Source: Methylomicrobium lacus_A
GTDB taxonomy: Bacteria > Pseudomonadota > Gammaproteobacteria > Methylococcales > Methylomonadaceae
Assembly (NCBI RefSeq): GCF_041897535.1
Contig: NZ_CP169217.1
Coordinates: forward strand, 248,001 to 312,000
Reading direction: 5' to 3'
DNA length: 64,000 nucleotides
A program made the position numbers and the translations under genes. Position 1 is the first letter of the stretch, and every line of letters begins with the position of its first letter. The notes under the pieces were generated by a model. That model searched no databases and was not told the origin of the DNA. It worked only from the letters and a program-made list of their open reading frames with translations. This document shows positions 33,074 to 41,596 of the stretch, in pieces.

Positions 33074-33514
33074 TCACCAACTTCCGCTATTCGCCATCGA
33101 AAGCCAAGGCTCCTGCGGTGGCAGTGGGCCGTCTTTTTGTAACAATTCGATCGAAATCTGGTCCGGCGAACGAGTGAACGCCATGTGGCCGTCGCGCGGC
33201 GGCCGGTTGATCAAGATGCCGGCATCCATCAGCTTTTGGCAGGTTGCGTAAATGTTGTCGACTTCAAACGCCAAATGGCCGAAGTTGCGTCCGCCGGTAT
33301 AGTCTTCCGGGTCCCAATTGAAGGTCAGTTCGATTTCCGGGGACTGCATTTCTTTGGATTGTTTGGCGTCTTTGGGCGCGTGCAGGTAAACCAGCGTAAA
33401 GCGGCCGGCCTCGTGATCCAGCCTTCTGCCTTCGATCAGCCCCAGTTTATTGCAGAAAAAATCGAGCGATTCTTCCAGATCGCGAACTCGAATCATCGTG
33501 TGTAAAAAACGCAT
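33074..33514 (-). CDS. gloA: Lactoylglutathione lyase (glyoxalase I)
   Basis: A cytoplasmic metalloenzyme that converts the methylglyoxal-glutathione adduct to S-lactoylglutathione. The 146 residues are one glyoxalase/VOC unit with the start MRFLHTMIRVRDLEESLDFF, the middle IELTFNWDPEDYTGGRNFGHLAFEV (metal Glu and His) and the late Glu in QISIELLQK. The length is slightly above the 135 of E. coli. The gene lies six bases after tag and is probably co-transcribed with it. Confidence 0.92.
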   Translation of the reverse strand: MRFLHTMIRVRDLEESLDFFCNKLGLIEGRRLDHEAGRFTLVYLHAPKDAKQSKEMQSPEIELTFNWDPEDYTGGRNFGHLAFEVDNIYATCQKLMDAGILINRPPRDGHMAFTRSPDQISIELLQKDGPLPPQEPWLSMANSGSW

Positions 33515-33520
33515 GGTGAC

Positions 33521-34108
33521 TTACTCCTCCTCTAGCGATGGATATTGATTGATGATTTCGGCATGCCGGAAACAATCGACCGTGTGATCGTTGACCATGC
33601 CGGTCGCCTGCATGTGGGCATAACAGATCGTACTGCCGACAAACTTGAAGCCGCGCTTTTTCAGGTCGCGGCTGAGGATTTCGGACACCCGCGTCGAGAC
33701 CGGCATTTGCTCAAGCGACCGCCAGTGATTCACTACCGGAGCGCCGTCGACAAAACGCCAGATATAGGCGTCGAAGCTGCCGAAGACTTCCTGCACGGCC
33801 AGAAAAGCCTTGGCATTGGCCACGGCGGCCTGAACTTTCAACCGGTTGCGGATGATGCCAGGATTTTGCAGCAGTTCTACAATTTTCCGCTCGTCGTAGC
33901 GAGCCACGCTTTCGGGATCGAAATGATCGAACGCCTTCCGATAATTTTCGCGCTTGCTTAAAACCGTCGACCAGCTCAGCCCTGCCTGCGCACCTTCCAA
34001 TACCAGAAACTCAAACAACAGCCGATCGTCATGCACCGGCACGCCCCATTCGGCGTCGTGATAGTTTTCCATTTGCGGGCTGCTCAGCGCCCAACTGCAT
34101 TTGCTCAT
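33521..34108 (-). CDS. tag: DNA-3-methyladenine glycosylase I
   Basis: Base-excision repair of alkylated DNA (3-methyladenine). 195 residues from ATG 34106-34108 (MSKCSWALSSPQMENYHDAEWG). The zinc ligands are visible as Cys4, a histidine of YHDAEWG and the C-terminal His/Cys of VNDHTVDCFRH. The catalytic region is LEGAQAGLSWSTVLSKRENYRKAF. Pairing with gloA makes a small damage-defence unit: methylglyoxal detoxification and alkylation repair. The frame is open 186 bases further upstream but has no family similarity there. Confidence 0.93.
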   Translation of the reverse strand: MSKCSWALSSPQMENYHDAEWGVPVHDDRLLFEFLVLEGAQAGLSWSTVLSKRENYRKAFDHFDPESVARYDERKIVELLQNPGIIRNRLKVQAAVANAKAFLAVQEVFGSFDAYIWRFVDGAPVVNHWRSLEQMPVSTRVSEILSRDLKKRGFKFVGSTICYAHMQATGMVNDHTVDCFRHAEIINQYPSLEEE

Positions 34109-34299
34109 AAATATCGATGTGTTCTCTGTTTTCCGTAAACTCTCATCCGGCGCGGATTTGCAGCTCCCTGCCCTCGGCGCCATTGAGTCTACCGGCCAAT
34201 AGTTTACTATGCCATTCCATGGCTTGCCTGTAAAGCCGGCTAGTTGACAATAGGCCGGATTAATCGCATGATCGGCAAACGCTAACAATAACAACTGCC

Positions 34300-35835
34300 A
34301 TGAGTACCGACACCCTGCAACTTCGCCGAACCGCGATCGATACCTATCATGAAAACGTCGCCTATATGCACCGCGAATGCGGCATTTACCGCGCGGAGGG
34401 TTTTCAGGCGCTGTCGAAGATTCAGGTCAGTTTGGATGACACCAAGGTATTGGCGGTGCTGAACGTGGTCGATGATGCGTCGATCGTGCAGCCCGGAGAG
34501 CTCGGCTTGTCGGAACAGGCTTTCGAACAATTCAGCTGCGAAGAAGGCTGCCTGGTCACGATCAATCATGCCGAACCGCCCAAATCGATGGATGCTGTGC
34601 GCCGCAAGATCAACGGAGAGAGGCTCGATCAGGCCGATTTCAATAGCATATGCAATGACATCGTCGAAAGCCGCTATTCGAAAATGGAAATTGCCGCTTT
34701 TCTGGTCGCGACCGGACAGAATAGCCTGGATCGCGACGAGCTGCTCTATTTGACCCGCGCAATGCTTCAATCCGGAGACCGGATCGACTGGGATGAGCCC
34801 TTGGTGGCCGACAAGCATTGCATCGGCGGTATTCCCGGCAACCGGACCTCGATGCTGGTCGTGCCGATCGTCGCCGCGCATGGCATGCTGATACCGAAAA
34901 CATCGAGCCGGGCGATCACCTCGCCGGCCGGCACCTCCGATACGATGGAAATGTTATGCGAAGTCAATCTGAATCCCGAGCAACTGCATGACATCGTGCG
35001 CCGCGAACGCGGTTGTCTGGCCTGGGGCGGCACGGCCCGGCTCGCGCCGGTCGATGACATGCTGATCGCGGTTGAGCGTCCGTTAAGCATCGATTCGCAG
35101 AGTCAATTGGTTGCGTCGATCTTGTCCAAAAAGCTGGCTGCCGGCTCGACGCATCTTTTGATCGATATACCTGTCGGTCCTTCCGCGAAAGTGAGGCAAA
35201 TGCGGCAGGCGCTCGCATTGCGCAAGCTGTTCGAATTCGTCGGCGACCGGCTCAACCTGCACCTGGAAGTGATGATCACCGACGGACGCCAGCCGATCGG
35301 GCGCGGCATCGGTCCGGCGCTGGAGGCGCGCGATGTGATGCTGGTGCTGCAAAACGATCCTGGCGCACCAGAGGATTTGCGCCAAAAATCCTTGCACTTG
35401 GCCGGCCGCATCATCGAATTCGACCCCGACGTGCGCGGCGGTCAGGGCTATGCGATTGCACGCGATATTCTCGAATCGGGCCGGGCCTGTGCGAAAATGA
35501 ACGAGATTATCCAGGCTCAGGGTTCGAAACCGATCGATTTAACGCCGGGCTCGCTTTGTCATGAGGTGGTTGCGCAAAACGACGGCATCGTGACCGAAAT
35601 CGACAATCTGCAGATGGCCAAAATCGCCCGGATGGCCGGCGCGCCGATGATGAAACGGGCCGGCGTCGATCTGCTCAAAAAATTGGGCAACCCGGTCAAA
35701 AAAGGCGATGTGTTGTACCGCATTCATGCCGAGTTTCCGGCCGATTTCACCTTTGCTAAGGATCTGGCCGCCCAAAACCACGGCTACACCTTGGGCGATA
35801 GTGTCGACTTACTCAAGCCGCTGATGGCCTTTTAG
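34300..35835 (+). CDS. AMP phosphorylase / thymidine phosphorylase-family protein (archaeal DeoA type)
   Basis: 511 residues, much longer than bacterial thymidine phosphorylase (about 440), with an extra N-terminal domain of about 85 residues as in archaeal AMP phosphorylases. The phosphate/nucleotide motif reads DKHCIGGIPGNRTSMLVVPIVAAHG, the AMP-phosphorylase variant of the thymidine phosphorylase KHSTGG motif. SPAGTSDTMEML follows. AMP phosphorylase releases adenine and ribose-1,5-bisphosphate. The gene is followed after four bases by a PRPP-synthetase-like gene, suggesting a joint role in recycling nucleotide ribose. Whether it uses AMP, other NMPs or nucleosides is not certain. Confidence 0.75.
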   Translation: MSTDTLQLRRTAIDTYHENVAYMHRECGIYRAEGFQALSKIQVSLDDTKVLAVLNVVDDASIVQPGELGLSEQAFEQFSCEEGCLVTINHAEPPKSMDAVRRKINGERLDQADFNSICNDIVESRYSKMEIAAFLVATGQNSLDRDELLYLTRAMLQSGDRIDWDEPLVADKHCIGGIPGNRTSMLVVPIVAAHGMLIPKTSSRAITSPAGTSDTMEMLCEVNLNPEQLHDIVRRERGCLAWGGTARLAPVDDMLIAVERPLSIDSQSQLVASILSKKLAAGSTHLLIDIPVGPSAKVRQMRQALALRKLFEFVGDRLNLHLEVMITDGRQPIGRGIGPALEARDVMLVLQNDPGAPEDLRQKSLHLAGRIIEFDPDVRGGQGYAIARDILESGRACAKMNEIIQAQGSKPIDLTPGSLCHEVVAQNDGIVTEIDNLQMAKIARMAGAPMMKRAGVDLLKKLGNPVKKGDVLYRIHAEFPADFTFAKDLAAQNHGYTLGDSVDLLKPLMAF

Positions 35836-35839
35836 AGCG

Positions 35840-36733
35840 ATGCTGATTCTGGCCTTTTCAGACTATCTGCGGCAGGCGCGCCGCCTGGCGACCCGCCTCG
35901 GCCTGCCGTTGGCCGAAGTCGATGTGCATCATTTTCCGGACGGCGAAAGTTTCATCGCCCTGCCCCCCGCTTTGCCCGAACATGTGCTGATTTGCCGCAG
36001 CCTGAACCAGCCGAACGACAAGCTGATCGAATTGTTGCTATCTGCCAGAACCGCAAGAGAACTTGGCGCAAAGCGCTTGACGCTGATCGCGCCCTATCTG
36101 TGCTACATGCGCCAGGACTTTGCGAACCGGCCGGGTGTCGCGGTCAGCCAACGTCACATCGGCCGGTTGATGGCCGACTTGTTCGACGCTGTGATCACGG
36201 TCGACCCGCACCTGCACCGGATCGACCGGCTGCAACAGGCGATCCCGCTCGAGCATGCAATTAGCCTGAATGCCACGGCCGCGATCGCGGATTTTCTCAA
36301 ACAGCAGCTCGATACCGCGCTGTTGCTGGGGCCCGATAGCGAATCGAGGCAATGGGTGGCGACGCTTGCTAAGATGACCGGTTTTTCATTTCAGGTCGCG
36401 GAAAAAGTCAGGCTCGGCGACACTGAGGTCACGCTGACGCTGCCGGATGCCGATTACCGCCACCAACCGGTCGTGATCGTCGACGACATGGCCAGCACCG
36501 GACGCACGCTGGCCAAGGCCGCCGAATTGTTAAAGGCCAAAGGCGCGGATGAGATTCATGCGGTCGTGACTCATGCGCTGTTTTGCGCGGATGCCGAGCG
36601 CGTGATTCAAGAGGCCGGCATCCAGGCGCTCTGGAGCACCGACAGCATCGACCATGCGACCTCCTGCATCCGGCTCGATGCCTTGTTGGCCGATGCGGTC
36701 AAGGCGATGCTGACCGGGCATGGCGTGGGATGA
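35840..36733 (+). CDS. Ribose-phosphate pyrophosphokinase-like protein
   Basis: 297 residues of the PRPP-synthetase/phosphoribosyltransferase fold. FPDGESFIAL near residue 33, RQDFANRPGVAVSQ (catalytic flexible-loop region) and the PRPP-binding loop VVIVDDMASTGRTL (about 212-225) are visible. It is shorter and more divergent than housekeeping Prs (about 315), so it is probably a second, specialised enzyme paired with the AMP-phosphorylase-like gene. The end LLADAVKAMLTGHGVG is repeated in altered form after nuoN. Confidence 0.8.
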   Translation: MLILAFSDYLRQARRLATRLGLPLAEVDVHHFPDGESFIALPPALPEHVLICRSLNQPNDKLIELLLSARTARELGAKRLTLIAPYLCYMRQDFANRPGVAVSQRHIGRLMADLFDAVITVDPHLHRIDRLQQAIPLEHAISLNATAAIADFLKQQLDTALLLGPDSESRQWVATLAKMTGFSFQVAEKVRLGDTEVTLTLPDADYRHQPVVIVDDMASTGRTLAKAAELLKAKGADEIHAVVTHALFCADAERVIQEAGIQALWSTDSIDHATSCIRLDALLADAVKAMLTGHGVG

Positions 36734-36933
36734 ATTCAAAAGTACAAAAATCTGCGAACGATTGCCGAATTGTTTTGTCACAACAAGCGAATAAAACGAT
36801 TGGGGCATGGGTGTTTTAAGCCCCACATAGAGACTGTCTGAATTATCTCTGATCGAAAGCCGAATTGATTCGAATTTCGTGGACTTAAAATCGGCCGGTC
36901 TCCTTCTCATTCACGGTAAGATGAGGGTTCTGA
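36734..36933. promoter_or_regulatory. Leader of the complex I operon
   Basis: These 200 bases between the PRPP-synthetase-like gene and nuoA contain no gene. They should hold the promoter of the nuo operon. No specific binding site was recognised. Confidence 0.4.
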
Positions 36934-37347
36934 ATGAATGCCGAAGTCAGTCCTGCCGCCAATCTTCTCCCGCTGATCATTTATTTCGGGGCGATACTCT
37001 TGATTACTGCCGCGATGCTGGGCGGCGCTTATCTTCTCGGACAAAGACACCGCGCGCAGGCTGCCGACGAGCCTTTCGAATCCGGCATCGTCCCAACAGG
37101 CGATGTGCATATTCGTTTTTCGGTGCACTTCTTTCTGATGGCAATTTTTTTTGTGATCTTCGATATGGAGACCGTCTTTCTGTTTGCCTGGTCCGTGGCG
37201 GTGAAGCAGGCAGGCTGGATGGGCTTTTTCGAAGCATCGATGTTTATCGGCATCCTGATCGCGACACTGATTTACCTCGCCGCGATCGGCGCGCTCGACT
37301 GGCGGACCCGCCGGCAACGCCGCGATGCTCCCGTCAACAGGCCCTAG
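36934..37347 (+). CDS. nuoA: NADH-quinone oxidoreductase subunit A
   Basis: A small membrane subunit of respiratory complex I with 137 residues and three transmembrane helices. It has the conserved acidic loop FESGIVPTGDVHIRFSVHFFLMAIFFVIFDMETVF region, which lies at the quinone-site interface. It is the first gene of a complete thirteen-gene nuo operon, with nuoB ten bases downstream. The N-terminus MNAEVSPAANLLPL lacks conserved features; a second ATG four bases later is out of frame. Confidence 0.95.
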   Translation: MNAEVSPAANLLPLIIYFGAILLITAAMLGGAYLLGQRHRAQAADEPFESGIVPTGDVHIRFSVHFFLMAIFFVIFDMETVFLFAWSVAVKQAGWMGFFEASMFIGILIATLIYLAAIGALDWRTRRQRRDAPVNRP

Positions 37348-37356
37348 GGGATATGC

Positions 37357-37998
37357 ATGCATTGGACTCTGACCCGCGCCAACGACGATCCTGCCCCGCA
37401 ACCGGGGGCGCACGCCAATGAAGACGTCCTGCGCCAGAACTTCCTGCTCGCCAAGCTCGAAGACATGGTCGCCTGGGGCCAGGCCAATTCGGTCTGGCCG
37501 TTTAATTTCGGGCTTTCCTGCTGTTATGTCGAAATGGCGACCGCCTTCACCAGCCGTCACGACATTGCCCGCTTCGGCTCCGAAGTGATCCGCGCTTCAC
37601 CCCGCCAGGCCGATTTGATCGTGATCTCGGGCACCGTTTTCCGCAAAATGGCGCCGGTCGTCAAACGCCTGTATGACCAGATGCTGGAGCCGCGCTGGGT
37701 GATTTCGATGGGCTCCTGCGCGAACTCCGGCGGCATGTACGATATCTACAGCGTCGTGCAGGGCGTGGACAAATTTCTGCCGGTCGATGTGTATGTGCCG
37801 GGCTGCCCGCCCCGCCCCGAGGCGCTGCTGCAGGGACTGATGCTGCTGCAACAGGCGATAGGTCAGGAAAGGCGCCCTCTGAGCTGGACCGTCGGCGACC
37901 AAGCCGTCGTCAAACCGGCCGAAAAACCGAGCTATCGCGACCTTCTGACCGAGGACAGGATGCGCACTCGGGAGTTAAGAAGCCCCGACGAGCTCTAG
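37357..37998 (+). CDS. nuoB: NADH-quinone oxidoreductase subunit B
   Basis: Carries cluster N2, the last iron-sulfur centre before quinone. The 213 residues include the tandem cysteines of SCCYVEMATAF and the two further ligands in GSCANSGGMYD and VPGCPPRPEALL. The C-terminal extension (about 40 residues) is slightly longer than in some homologues but close to the 220 of E. coli. AGGGG lies upstream of the start. Confidence 0.97.
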   Translation: MHWTLTRANDDPAPQPGAHANEDVLRQNFLLAKLEDMVAWGQANSVWPFNFGLSCCYVEMATAFTSRHDIARFGSEVIRASPRQADLIVISGTVFRKMAPVVKRLYDQMLEPRWVISMGSCANSGGMYDIYSVVQGVDKFLPVDVYVPGCPPRPEALLQGLMLLQQAIGQERRPLSWTVGDQAVVKPAEKPSYRDLLTEDRMRTRELRSPDEL

Positions 37999-38031
37999 CC
38001 GGCCGAAATCAACGACGCCTTGGGGATAACA

Positions 38032-39798
38032 GTGATCGCTAATCCAGGCCCAATTGACCATCCTCAGGACATTGCGCAGGAACTTGCCGAGCGCTTGCGT
38101 ATCGCCGACCTAATTGTTCAACCGACCGCCGACGGCATTACGACCCTGTGGATTCCCCGGCTGCAACTGCGCGCCGTTCTCGACTATTTAAAGCGCCACC
38201 CCTCCCCTTATCAGATGCTGTTCGACCTGACCGCCGTCGACGAGCGCCAGCGTGTTCACCGCCACGGACTGCCGGAGAGCGACTTCACGGTCATCTATCA
38301 TCTGCTGTCATTTACCCGCAACGAGGACATCCGCCTGAAAGTCGCCCTCAGCGAGGATGACCTGGCCCTGCCGACGGTCTGCGGCCTCTGGCCTTCGGCG
38401 AACTGGTACGAACGCGAGGTCTGGGACCTGTTCGGCATCGTCTTCGAAGGCCATCCGCATCTTCGCCGCATCATCATGCCGCCGACCTGGGAGGGCCATC
38501 CGTTGCGCAAGGATCATTACGCCCGCGCGACCGAAAGGGAACCTTTCGGCCTTCCCGATGAACGCCAGGACATCGAGCAAAACGCCTTGCGTTTCGTTCC
38601 CGAGGACTGGGGCATGAGCCGGCGCAGCGAAGACACCGACTTCATGTTCCTGAACATGGGCCCGAATCATCCGAGCGTTCACGGCGCTTTCCGCATCGCC
38701 CTGCAACTGGACGGCGAAGAAATCGTCAACGCGTTGCCGGACATCGGCTATCATCACCGCGGCGCCGAAAAAATGAGTGAACGCCAGTCCTGGCATACCT
38801 ATATCCCTTACACGGACCGGATCGATTACCTGGGCGGCTCGATGAACAACCTGCCCTACGTGCTGGCCGTCGAGAAACTGGCCGGCATCAAAGTCCCGGA
38901 GCGGGCCGAGGTGATTCGGGTCATGATCGCCGAACTGTACCGGCTGGCCAGCCATCTTTTGTTCTACGGCACCTTTGCCCAGGACATCGGCCAGATGTCG
39001 CCGATTTTTTACATGTTTATCGACCGCGAAAAGGTCTTCGATATTGTCGAATCGATCAGCGGCGCGAGGATGCATTCCAGCTATTTTAGGATCGGCGGTG
39101 TCGCGATGGATTTGCCCAAGGGATGGGATAGACGGATTCGTGAGTTTGTCGATTATCTGCCGGGTCGGCTGGACGATTACGACAAACTGGTCATGCAGAA
39201 CAGCACGATCAAACGCCGGACGCAGGGCGTCGGCGCTTATTCGACCGAGGAAGCGATAGCCTGGAGCGCGACCGGCGCGGGACTGCGCGCGACCGGCCTG
39301 GCTTGGGATTACCGGAAGGCCCGGCCGTACTCGGGCTACCAACACTACGAATTCGAAATACCGACCGCGGAGCATGGCGACTGCTACGACCGCTGCGCGG
39401 TGCGGGTCGAGGAGATGCGCCAGAGCGTCAGGATTATCAGGCAATGCCTGGACAACATGCCCGAAGGCCCCTATAAGGCCGATCACCCGCTGACCACGCC
39501 GCCGCCGAAGACGCGCACACTGCACGATATCGAAACGCTGATTCAACACTTTCTGAACGTGAGCTGGGGGCCTGTCGTACCGGCCGGAGAGGCCTGCGTG
39601 ACCGTCGAGGCGACCAAGGGCTTGAACGCCTATTACCTGACCAGCGACGGCGGCGGCATGTCCTACCGCACCCGCATCCGAACGCCTTCTTTCGCGCATT
39701 TGCAAATGATACCGATGCTGTGCCGGGGCATGATGGTCGCCGACCTGATCGCGATACTGGCCAGCATCGATTTTGTGATGGCTGACGTGGACCGCTGA
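38032..39798 (+). CDS. nuoCD: NADH-quinone oxidoreductase fused subunit C/D
   Basis: Subunits C and D in one 588-residue chain, as in E. coli and other gammaproteobacteria. The C part (about 1-190) ends near LFGIVFEGHPHLRRIIMP and HPLRKD. The D part starts near residue 203 (FMFLNMGPNHPSVHGAFR) and contains the quinone-site histidine and tyrosine region. GTG 38032 is preferred, with TTGGGGAT six bases before it; a TTG twelve bases upstream is in frame. nuoE starts one base after the stop codon. Confidence 0.95.
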   Translation: MIANPGPIDHPQDIAQELAERLRIADLIVQPTADGITTLWIPRLQLRAVLDYLKRHPSPYQMLFDLTAVDERQRVHRHGLPESDFTVIYHLLSFTRNEDIRLKVALSEDDLALPTVCGLWPSANWYEREVWDLFGIVFEGHPHLRRIIMPPTWEGHPLRKDHYARATEREPFGLPDERQDIEQNALRFVPEDWGMSRRSEDTDFMFLNMGPNHPSVHGAFRIALQLDGEEIVNALPDIGYHHRGAEKMSERQSWHTYIPYTDRIDYLGGSMNNLPYVLAVEKLAGIKVPERAEVIRVMIAELYRLASHLLFYGTFAQDIGQMSPIFYMFIDREKVFDIVESISGARMHSSYFRIGGVAMDLPKGWDRRIREFVDYLPGRLDDYDKLVMQNSTIKRRTQGVGAYSTEEAIAWSATGAGLRATGLAWDYRKARPYSGYQHYEFEIPTAEHGDCYDRCAVRVEEMRQSVRIIRQCLDNMPEGPYKADHPLTTPPPKTRTLHDIETLIQHFLNVSWGPVVPAGEACVTVEATKGLNAYYLTSDGGGMSYRTRIRTPSFAHLQMIPMLCRGMMVADLIAILASIDFVMADVDR

Positions 39799-39799
39799 C

Positions 39800-40288
39800 A
39801 TGCAGGAATCAACAAACCAACCGTTTGCAGGGTTAAGTGCCGCCGAAATCGACGAGATTCACCGCGAAATGAGCCACTATGAAGACAAGTCTGCCGTTTC
39901 GATCGAGGCGCTGAAGATCGTTCAAAAACACCGCGGCTGGGTTTCCGACGAGTGCCTGGTCGCCGTCTCCGCACTGCTGGATGCTTCACCGGCAGAACTG
40001 GAAGGCGTCGCGACCTTTTACAACCTGATCTATCGCCAGCCCGTCGGCAGGACCGTGATCCATCTCTGCAACAGCGTGACCTGCTGGATGCTGGGCGCCG
40101 AACAGGTGCGCGAACGTCTGTGCCGGCATTTGAACGTCGAACTCGGCGAAATGTCACACGATGGCGAGTACACGATTTTACCGATCGTCTGTCTCGGCGC
40201 CTGCGATCACGCACCGGTGGCGATGGTCGGCGATCAGCTGATAGTGGATCTCGCCGAACATGCGGTGCAGCAGATTTTCGGGGAATAA
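39800..40288 (+). CDS. nuoE: NADH-quinone oxidoreductase subunit E
   Basis: The 24-kDa-type thioredoxin-fold subunit with a [2Fe-2S] cluster (N1a), 162 residues. The four cysteines lie in LCNSVTCWMLG and VCLGACDHAP. The N-terminal helical bundle SVSIEALKIVQKHRGWVSDECLVAVS is typical. It forms the NADH-dehydrogenase tip with NuoF and NuoG. Confidence 0.96.
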   Translation: MQESTNQPFAGLSAAEIDEIHREMSHYEDKSAVSIEALKIVQKHRGWVSDECLVAVSALLDASPAELEGVATFYNLIYRQPVGRTVIHLCNSVTCWMLGAEQVRERLCRHLNVELGEMSHDGEYTILPIVCLGACDHAPVAMVGDQLIVDLAEHAVQQIFGE

Positions 40289-40294
40289 AGCGCG

Positions 40295-41596
40295 ATGGAT
40301 AGAATGGACAGACCCTTAACTCAAAACATCAAAGCGGATCGCCCTTTCGCCACGCTCTCGGATTATCTGAAAACCGGCGGCTACCAGGGACTCGCCCATG
40401 CGATCAATAATCTACAGCCGAAAGAAGTCCAGCAATGGGTCAGGGACGCAGGACTCAGAGGCCGGGGCGGCGCAGGCTTCAACACCGGCCTGAAATGGAG
40501 CCTCGTTCCGATGCCGGAGCCGAACGACGCTGACAGAAACCCGACCCACTATCTGGTCGTCAACGGCGATGAAATGGAACCCGGGACGTTCAAGGACAGG
40601 CTCCTACTCGAAAAAGACCCGCATCAATTGCTCGAAGGCATCGCGATCGCCGCCTACGCGATTCAGGCGCAAACCGCCTATATCTTTCTGCGCGGCGAAT
40701 ACCACCTGGCGGCCGAAAGACTGACCCACGCCCTAGAGGAAGCCCGCACCCAGGGCTATGTCGGCGAGCATTTACTCCATTCCGATTTCAGTCTGCAGAT
40801 TCATCTGCACACCAGCGCCGGCCGCTACATCTGTGGCGAGGAGTCGGCGCTCTTGAATGCCTTGGAAGGCAAACGCGCCACTCCGCGCCCCAAACCGCCC
40901 TTCGCTGTGGTCAGCGGCCTGTGGGGCAAGCCGACGGTGGTCAACAATGTCGAAACCTTGTGCAACGTGCCGCATATTCTGCATTACGGCGTCGAATGGT
41001 ATCGCAGCCTCGGACGCGGCGAGGACAAGGGAACCAAACTGTTCGGCGCGAGCGGGCGGGTCAAGCGTCCGGGCCTCTGGGAGTTGCCGATGGGCACGCC
41101 GATCCGCGAAATACTGGAAGACCATGCCGGCGGCATGCAGGATGGCTATAAGATGCGCGGCTTTCTGCCCGGAGGCGCCTCGACCGATTTCCTGCTGCCC
41201 GAACATCTCGACGTGCCGATGGAGTACGATGCGGTTGCGAAGGCCGGAAGCCGCATGGGCACCGGCACGATCATCGTGCTCGATGACCAGACCTGCCCGG
41301 TGCAAATGGTGCTGAATCTTGAACAATTCTTTGCGCAGGAATCGTGCGGCTGGTGCACGCCGTGCCGGGACGGCTTGCCGTGGACGGTCACCCTGTTGAA
41401 AGACATCATAGAGGGACGCGGACGGCTCGAAGATCTCGATACGCTAGCCGGCTTAACGCGGATGCTGGGGCCCGGCAATACTTTTTGCGCCTTGGCTCCG
41501 GGCGCTATGGAGCCTTTGCAAAGCGCACTGAAATATTTCCGCGCGGATTTTGAGCGCTACATTTGCTGCGGCAATACGATCCTGGAGTCCGGCTGA
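40295..41596 (+). CDS. nuoF: NADH-quinone oxidoreductase subunit F
   Basis: The subunit that binds NADH and FMN, 433 residues. The nucleotide motif GLRGRGGAGFNTGLKW and the FMN loop GDEMEPGTFKDR are intact. The N3 cluster cysteines are in ESCGWCTPCRDG plus a later Cys in NTFCALAPGA. The stop codon overlaps the nuoG start by one base (TGATG). Confidence 0.97.
   Translation: MDRMDRPLTQNIKADRPFATLSDYLKTGGYQGLAHAINNLQPKEVQQWVRDAGLRGRGGAGFNTGLKWSLVPMPEPNDADRNPTHYLVVNGDEMEPGTFKDRLLLEKDPHQLLEGIAIAAYAIQAQTAYIFLRGEYHLAAERLTHALEEARTQGYVGEHLLHSDFSLQIHLHTSAGRYICGEESALLNALEGKRATPRPKPPFAVVSGLWGKPTVVNNVETLCNVPHILHYGVEWYRSLGRGEDKGTKLFGASGRVKRPGLWELPMGTPIREILEDHAGGMQDGYKMRGFLPGGASTDFLLPEHLDVPMEYDAVAKAGSRMGTGTIIVLDDQTCPVQMVLNLEQFFAQESCGWCTPCRDGLPWTVTLLKDIIEGRGRLEDLDTLAGLTRMLGPGNTFCALAPGAMEPLQSALKYFRADFERYICCGNTILESG

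Noticed and set aside
32883..33080. 65-codon minus-strand frame after gloA
   Set aside because: It overlaps the gloA stop, ends in the long hairpin, and has a proline/lysine-rich tail without family similarity.
38308..39801. 497-codon minus-strand frame opposite nuoCD
   Set aside because: Antisense shadow; nuoCD is conserved over its full length and the opposite frame has no recognisable domain.
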